Part shown: piece after piece, positions 59,769 to 64,000 of the stretch
How positions within the stretch are numbered: the first letter of the stretch is position 1
Layout: each line of letters starts with the position of its first letter
NCBI RefSeq assembly: GCF_004745825.1
Contig: NZ_SRLA01000001.1
Location: forward strand, 1,550,001 to 1,614,000
Length of the DNA stretch: 64,000 nucleotides
Direction of reading: 5' to 3'
Source of the DNA: Hymenobacter fodinae
GTDB taxonomy: Bacteria; Bacteroidota; Bacteroidia; Cytophagales; Hymenobacteraceae
The notes under the pieces: generated by a model
What the model was told of the DNA's origin: nothing
Database searches by the model: none
Seen by the model: the letters and a program-made list of their open reading frames with translations, nothing else
Program-made: the position numbers and the translations under genes

Positions 59769-61337
59769 TTACCACCCGTAGCCCTGCACCGGGAAGGCGG
59801 CATCTTCATACGGTGCCAAGATGGGCTCTATGCGGCTCGGTACATCAAAAATCATAACCTCTCGCTTGGTAGGGTTATAGGCCGGCCACTGGCCACCTGG
59901 CTGCCCTGTTTTGATGAACTGCGCCCAGTAGCTGTGCATCTCAGCGGCCAGGGCGGCATTGGCTGCCTTAGTAGGGGCAGTAAGTGGGGCTGCTGCCGTA
60001 GCTGCTGACGAGCTACCGGCCGGGGCATTCCACACGAAGTTGAGCTCCTGCGCGTGCATCGGGCGGAAGGTGGGGCTGGTATAGTCGAAGCGGTAGAGCC
60101 AGGTGGGAGTACCTTGCTCAGCCATAGTTGAGGCCAAGCGGTAAGTAGCCAGGCGGTAGAGGTAGTCCGTCAGCACTGAGTTCCAAGCTTGCAGGGGCGG
60201 TTGAGTCTGGCTGAGCTTTTGATAGGCCTGCCAAACGTAGGGGCTGTTGCGCGGCCCGAACACCCGCTGCAACGCCGCTTCATTAGGCTCGTGGATAATG
60301 GAGCCGGGCCCGCTGAATAAGTTGGCTTCCTCCCGGTTGGTGCCCAAGAGCACACGCAAGGGCCGTTTGGCACGCTGCCGCACGTAGTCGAGGGCAGGAG
60401 TCGGAATGGTAAGGCCATCGAGTACCGGCCCAAACACCTGCAGCCCGCCGGCACCATTGGTAAAGGCCGTTTGAGCGCGCACCAACGATTCTGCCGGTAG
60501 GGTTAGCAACTCCTGCGGGTTGGTCAGGTGAAGTTCTTGCAGCAACTGCCGGGTGGTGGAGCCCGCCGTGGCCGTATCCCGCACGGCTTGCACGGCCCCG
60601 CTTTCCAAAATTACCTGCTGAAACAGCCCCTCCGCCGCCGGCGTCACCAGAAGGCCCCCAACCATCTTCGCGCCGGCCGACTCGCCCATCACCGTCACCC
60701 GGTTTGGGTCGCCGCCAAAGGCCGCAATGTTTTGGTGCACCCAGCGCAGAGCCTCCACAGCGTCTAATATGCCCGCGTTGCCGGCCTGGGTGTAGCTGGG
60801 GCCGAGACGCTTACCCAACTGCAAAAAGCCCAGGCTGCCAAGCCGATAGTTGAAGCTCACGGCAATGATAGTGTCTCGGGCCGCGAAGGTCCACGCATCG
60901 TTATCCTGCCCCGAGCCGCCCGTAAAGGCCCCGCCGTGTACCCACACCAGCACCGGTAGTTTTTTGCGGGGAACTGCGTCGGGCGCCCACACATTGAGGT
61001 AAAGGCAGTCTTCGGAGCCCTGCACTGCCTCATTGCCGGCTGCTTGCAAAGCCTTAGAGCCAAACTTCTGGGCTGGCACCAAGCCCGGTTGCCGTTTCAG
61101 CGGTTGCGGAGGGCGGAAGCGCAGCGGACCTACTGGCGGCTGAGCATAGGCCACACCCCGGAACACGCGCAAGTTGCCTTCCCGGATGCCCTGCAGGCGG
61201 GCTCGTCGGGTTTTTACGATAGGGTCGGTAGCTTGGGCGTGGGCTGCCGAGGGCGTAAGCCCCTGGCCTAGCAACCAGCTGAGTACGGTAAAGGCTACGG
61301 TGGCCGGGCGGGCGGCGCGCCAGAAAGCGTTGATCAT
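59769..61337 (-). CDS. Type-B carboxylesterase, exported
   Basis: A 522-residue alpha/beta hydrolase with a signal peptide (to about 35, AAHAQA). Carboxylesterase/para-nitrobenzyl esterase marks: RGVAYAQPPVGPLRFRPPQP, EDCLYLNVWAP, oxyanion-hole VWVHGGAFTGGSG, and nucleophile Ser220 in VTVMGESAGA. The acidic member is Glu336/337 (GTNREEANLF) and the His is probably His428 (RPMHAQELNFVW). It would cleave carboxylic esters outside the cytosol and could deacylate glycans for the PUL, but no evidence fixes the substrate. It is separated from the hybrid regulator by a 242-bp gap. Confidence 0.92.
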   Translation of the reverse strand: MINAFWRAARPATVAFTVLSWLLGQGLTPSAAHAQATDPIVKTRRARLQGIREGNLRVFRGVAYAQPPVGPLRFRPPQPLKRQPGLVPAQKFGSKALQAAGNEAVQGSEDCLYLNVWAPDAVPRKKLPVLVWVHGGAFTGGSGQDNDAWTFAARDTIIAVSFNYRLGSLGFLQLGKRLGPSYTQAGNAGILDAVEALRWVHQNIAAFGGDPNRVTVMGESAGAKMVGGLLVTPAAEGLFQQVILESGAVQAVRDTATAGSTTRQLLQELHLTNPQELLTLPAESLVRAQTAFTNGAGGLQVFGPVLDGLTIPTPALDYVRQRAKRPLRVLLGTNREEANLFSGPGSIIHEPNEAALQRVFGPRNSPYVWQAYQKLSQTQPPLQAWNSVLTDYLYRLATYRLASTMAEQGTPTWLYRFDYTSPTFRPMHAQELNFVWNAPAGSSSAATAAAPLTAPTKAANAALAAEMHSYWAQFIKTGQPGGQWPAYNPTKREVMIFDVPSRIEPILAPYEDAAFPVQGYGW

Positions 61338-61821
61338 GACACAAGAGGTAGAAGTAGCCGGGGCGCCTGCATAGGGAAAGCATAACGTACCGGTCCGTTT
61401 AGGTGCGGAAGATGCGGTGCAATCTGCAAAAGAAATTGCTGGGCTAGTGACAACCGCCGTACCTGCCTAGATTACAAAGCCTACCGATGAGTAAGTAAGT
61501 TGCCAGGCCTAGCGTTGTACAACGGTCTAGGCCACCCAGCCGCCCACCACTGAGTGGTATGGGGGTGGCTAGGTGGCCTAGAGTATGAGCCGGAGGTTCA
61601 CTACTGATTTCGTGTGGGCAAGGGGAGGCAACGCCAAGCACTAAGGGTATTCTCTGGCGCCTGGCTGTAGCAAGCGTAAGCCACTAACTACTGCTTCCAA
61701 CTACTACTAGAGCAAAATTTCTGCCCATCCCGCTCAGGTGCCAGCTATGCAGCTGGGCACCTGAGCGGGATGGGCAGGCGAGCCTGAGTGTAGGGCAGAG
61801 AGGCTGGCAGAAGCAGCCTAG
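61338..61821. other. Gene-free gap with two hairpins
   Basis: A 484-bp stretch with no convincing reading frame. It contains three CTAGGCC/GGCCTAG copies; two of them form the arms of an inverted repeat (61526-61545 with 61563-61582, 18 of 20 matching, with an inner ACCAC/GTGGT stem). It also holds the terminator at 61721-61777. Confidence 0.6.
61721..61777 (-). terminator. Long hairpin terminator after the first UspA gene
   Basis: Arms 61721-61746 and 61751-61777 form a 26-bp stem with one bulged G and a 4-nt loop, 45 bp past the UspA stop at 61822. On the minus strand it is followed by AAATTTTG. Confidence 0.7.
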
Positions 61822-62643
61822 TTAAGTAGTAGGCAGCACCAAAACCGGGCGGGAACTGCGCCGCAGCAGCCGTTCCGTGACGCTGCGGTGAAAGAGGCCT
61901 CCTAGGAATGTGTGCGGCCGGGCCATAACCACCAGCAAATCAGCCTGCAGCTCCTGGGCCGCTCGTGCTATGCCATCGGCAGGAGCTTCGCCCCGCACCT
62001 CGTACAAGCTGTCATTAGGAAGTACCCCAAACAGGCCGGTGCGGCGCACTGATTGCAATCCTGCCTCGGCGAGCGAAGGTCCATCGTGAGGAGTCACGTG
62101 TACTATCGTGGTAGTCGGCCGCAGCCGAGCCATAAGGGTACCCAGGGCTAGGGAGGGCATTGTGAGCCAGAAGCTGTCCTCGTCGATGGCTACTACTAGG
62201 CGGCTAGGTAGCTGGGTGTCGCGCCAGCACTCGGGCACGAGCAGCACGGGGTAGCGAGCCGCCTGCAAAACGGGCGCCGCCTGGTAGGGGAGGAGGCGGT
62301 CGAGGAAAGACTCGGGGTGTTCCCGACCCAGCACAAACGCCAGCGGATGATAGCGTTTCACCACCTCCGCAATAGTGGCTTCCAGGCTTTCCGCCGAGAC
62401 AATAGTTTCGGTGGGTATGGGCAGCTGCTGGGCGCGCTGTACCAAGGCGGCCTTTAGTTGCTGGCGGCTTTCTAGCACCAGGGGCATGGTTATCATTGCC
62501 GACTCTGGCTCCAGCAGCGGGTCTTGGTATACATTCAGCAGAACTAGGCGGCCCGCTAGCTCAGTGGCTAAGCGGGTAGCGTACTTCAGGGCCACCTCGG
62601 CTGGCTCCGAAAGATCAGTGAAGACCACAAATGTTGGCTGCAT
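61822..62643 (-). CDS. Universal stress protein (tandem UspA domains), first of two
   Basis: A 273-residue cytosolic protein with two UspA-like halves. The first begins VVFTDLSEPAEVALKYATRLA and the second RLVVAIDEDSFWLT. The C-terminal LLVVMARPHTFLGGLFHRSVTERLLRRSSRPVLVLP matches the usual G-x2-G-x9-G-S/T type ATP-binding end, here with SVTERLL in place. Function is stress-associated and often ATP- or ligand-binding. The second such gene follows upstream at 62877-63707 on the same strand, with a 233-bp gap. Confidence 0.88.
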   Translation of the reverse strand: MQPTFVVFTDLSEPAEVALKYATRLATELAGRLVLLNVYQDPLLEPESAMITMPLVLESRQQLKAALVQRAQQLPIPTETIVSAESLEATIAEVVKRYHPLAFVLGREHPESFLDRLLPYQAAPVLQAARYPVLLVPECWRDTQLPSRLVVAIDEDSFWLTMPSLALGTLMARLRPTTTIVHVTPHDGPSLAEAGLQSVRRTGLFGVLPNDSLYEVRGEAPADGIARAAQELQADLLVVMARPHTFLGGLFHRSVTERLLRRSSRPVLVLPTT

Positions 62644-62876
62644 AGCGAGAGTAGCCGCATAGGCCGTATTGTAAGTGAACTAAAAACAGAGAGGAGCAAG
62701 CCACAGATCAGTTGAAAACGGAAGGCCGATTTACGTGCAGCACCACGCGGCTACCCCGGCAGCTAGCCAGCGAGTCGTACCATAGGGCCTACCGGGATGA
62801 CGGATAGAAGCCGCTGAGCACACTCAGGCAGAAGTTCAGGTGAGCAAAAAGCAAGGAATAGGGAGTGAGGGCAGGA

Positions 62877-63707
62877 TTAAGACAGGGCGGGCAAGAGCAA
62901 AACCGGAATGGCGCTTTCGCGAAGGAGTTGCGCCGTACTGCGGCGGTGCGTTAGGCCGTCTAACACGGAATGGGGGCGGGCAATCAGCACCAGCATATCG
63001 GCATTCAGTTCCCCGCTCACCCGCTGAATGTCGGCGGCTACGGAAGTGGTTTGTGGCACCAAGTGCACCTGTTCGGCGGTTAGGCTCTCGGCTAGGCCAC
63101 TGGTACGCACCATGCGCAGCACCTGCGAGGCAGCGGGTGAAGGCACCGTCGAGTCGGTAACGTGCACCAGCGCGAGGATACCTTGCAGGGCCTGCAGAAG
63201 GTGGGGCAGAATCTGTTGACTGTCGTAGAGGGAGAAAGGCTCCCCATCGAGGGCCAGCAGGACGCGGCGCGGCGGAAATGCATCCCAGCCCGGCGGCGGT
63301 ACCAGCAGCAGCGGAAACCGAACGTGGTGCAGCAAGTTCAGCGCGGCCTTGGCGAAGTCGCGGGCCAGCGGACTTTCGGCGCCGGGGTGGCCTAGCACCA
63401 GCAACTGGGGCTGGTGGTGACGGATGGCTTCGGTGACGGCCGTGGGCAGCACCTGCTCCGATATCTCTACCTGAGTGGGCACCGGTTGCGTGTCGGCCAG
63501 GGAGTATAGCGCCTGGCGGGTTTGCTGTACGGTGGGTGCGGCAGCTTCTTCCTCGGGGCACAGAAGGCCGTTGTGGCGCACGTGCAGCAAGACCAAATGC
63601 GCGCCCAGCGGTACGGCTAGGCCTGCTGCGTAAGAGAGGGCCCGGTTGGAAACGGCAAAAAAATCGGTGAGGACAACGAGAGACGGACTCATAACGGCAG
63701 ACATCAA
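62877..63707 (-). CDS. Universal stress protein (tandem UspA domains), second of two
   Basis: A 276-residue protein with the same two-domain layout as its neighbour (SLVVLTDFFAVSNRALSYAAGLA at the start, RRVLLALDGEPFSL for the second domain, LVLIARPHSVLDGLTHRRSTAQLLRESAIPVLLLP at the end). The ARPHS/THRRST end is shared with the first gene, which supports tandem duplication. Such proteins usually accumulate in stationary phase or under oxidative or envelope stress. Confidence 0.88.
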   Translation of the reverse strand: MMSAVMSPSLVVLTDFFAVSNRALSYAAGLAVPLGAHLVLLHVRHNGLLCPEEEAAAPTVQQTRQALYSLADTQPVPTQVEISEQVLPTAVTEAIRHHQPQLLVLGHPGAESPLARDFAKAALNLLHHVRFPLLLVPPPGWDAFPPRRVLLALDGEPFSLYDSQQILPHLLQALQGILALVHVTDSTVPSPAASQVLRMVRTSGLAESLTAEQVHLVPQTTSVAADIQRVSGELNADMLVLIARPHSVLDGLTHRRSTAQLLRESAIPVLLLPALS

Positions 63708-63719
63708 GCCTGGGGTGGC

Positions 63720-63944
63720 CTACATAGCTGGGGCATCGTCGTCGGGGCGCGGCTGGTAGTGGGTGGGCCGTTGGGTGCCCGGAAAGCCCAGGAAGTCGCA
63801 GCCCCAGCTAACGTCGAGGGGCAGGGCGGCATCGGCCTGCTGAGTGGCCTGAAGGGCGGGGGTGTTGATGGCCGATTGCGGCTTGGGTCCCGAGGGGCTA
63901 AAGCGCCTGGGCTGAGGGTAGTGGAGGCGGGGCTGCTGGGTCAT
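63720..63944 (-). CDS. Small hypothetical protein
   Basis: A 74-codon frame (MTQQPRLHYPQPRR) on the strand of the UspA genes, 12 bp upstream of the second one. It is rich in proline, glutamine and arginine, with a possible conserved SWGCDFLGFPGTQRP block. I do not recognise a family and cannot exclude chance; spacing and strand are its best support. Confidence 0.35.
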   Translation of the reverse strand: MTQQPRLHYPQPRRFSPSGPKPQSAINTPALQATQQADAALPLDVSWGCDFLGFPGTQRPTHYQPRPDDDAPAM

Positions 63945-64000
63945 GGCGCGGACGGCAATTAGCTGGTATGCGTGGGCCGTTGCGTACCGCGCCGATAAAC

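Noticed and set aside
61338..61821. Possible tRNA or small RNA gene in the gap
   Set aside because: Hairpins are present but no cloverleaf, T-loop (GGTTCRA) or CCA end can be recognised; the larger hairpin fits a terminator.

Overview
The window looks like a chromosomal segment of a Hymenobacter-like bacterium (Bacteroidota, Cytophagales). It is GC-rich (about 60% by eye). It carries two SusC/SusD pairs, a hybrid one-protein two-component regulator, a type IX secretion (T9SS) sorting domain, many lipoproteins and Bacteroidota-style TAnnTTTG promoter words. I see no tRNA, rRNA, CRISPR array, phage gene or transposase. All functions are read from motifs in the translated sequence; no database search was possible.

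Layout. 1-9.7 kb: mixed housekeeping and accessory genes: a DUF421 membrane protein cut by the left edge, a GNAT acetyltransferase, an aldo/keto reductase divergent from a YdeI/OmdA-family protein, a class D beta-lactamase, an N-acyl-D-amino-acid deacylase, and two paralogous GH13 alpha-amylases separated by a DinB-like gene. 9.3-13 kb: small membrane proteins and two AraC-type regulators. 13.1-16.3 kb: a tight operon of thioredoxin, ApbE flavin transferase, DUF4266 lipoprotein and DUF3570 barrel, probably an envelope redox system. 16.4-24.7 kb: a heavy-metal efflux system (adaptor, plus an RND pump fused to its outer-membrane channel), an inverted-repeat element, and a response regulator/histidine kinase pair. 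24.7-59.5 kb: a large polysaccharide utilisation region, nearly all on the minus strand. Its left half (GH88, alginate-lyase-like PL, GH3, two GH2, mannonate dehydratase, SDR, SusD, SusC) points to a uronic-acid-containing glycan. Its right half (three GH30, a GH5-lectin-T9SS protein, sugar MFS, SusD, SusC, sugar kinase, hybrid regulator) points to a beta-glucan, perhaps beta-1,6-linked. 59.8-64 kb: a type-B carboxylesterase and two UspA-type stress proteins.

How it fits together. In the polysaccharide region, surface enzymes and SusD proteins bind and cut glycan, SusC barrels import oligomers, periplasmic GH2/GH3/GH88 enzymes finish depolymerisation, and MFS, kinase and mannonate-pathway enzymes feed the sugars to central metabolism. 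Strong 3' hairpins cut the region into several transcription units.

The most unusual global feature is a very frequent 7-mer, CTAGGCC/GGCCTAG (roughly 85-90 copies by eye in 64 kb). It occurs inside genes, at stop codons, in hairpin arms and in the loops of intergenic inverted repeats. Other leads are the ApbE-thioredoxin-DUF4266-DUF3570 cassette, direct repeats shared between its promoter and that of the efflux pump, and a retained signal peptide inside the RND-channel fusion.
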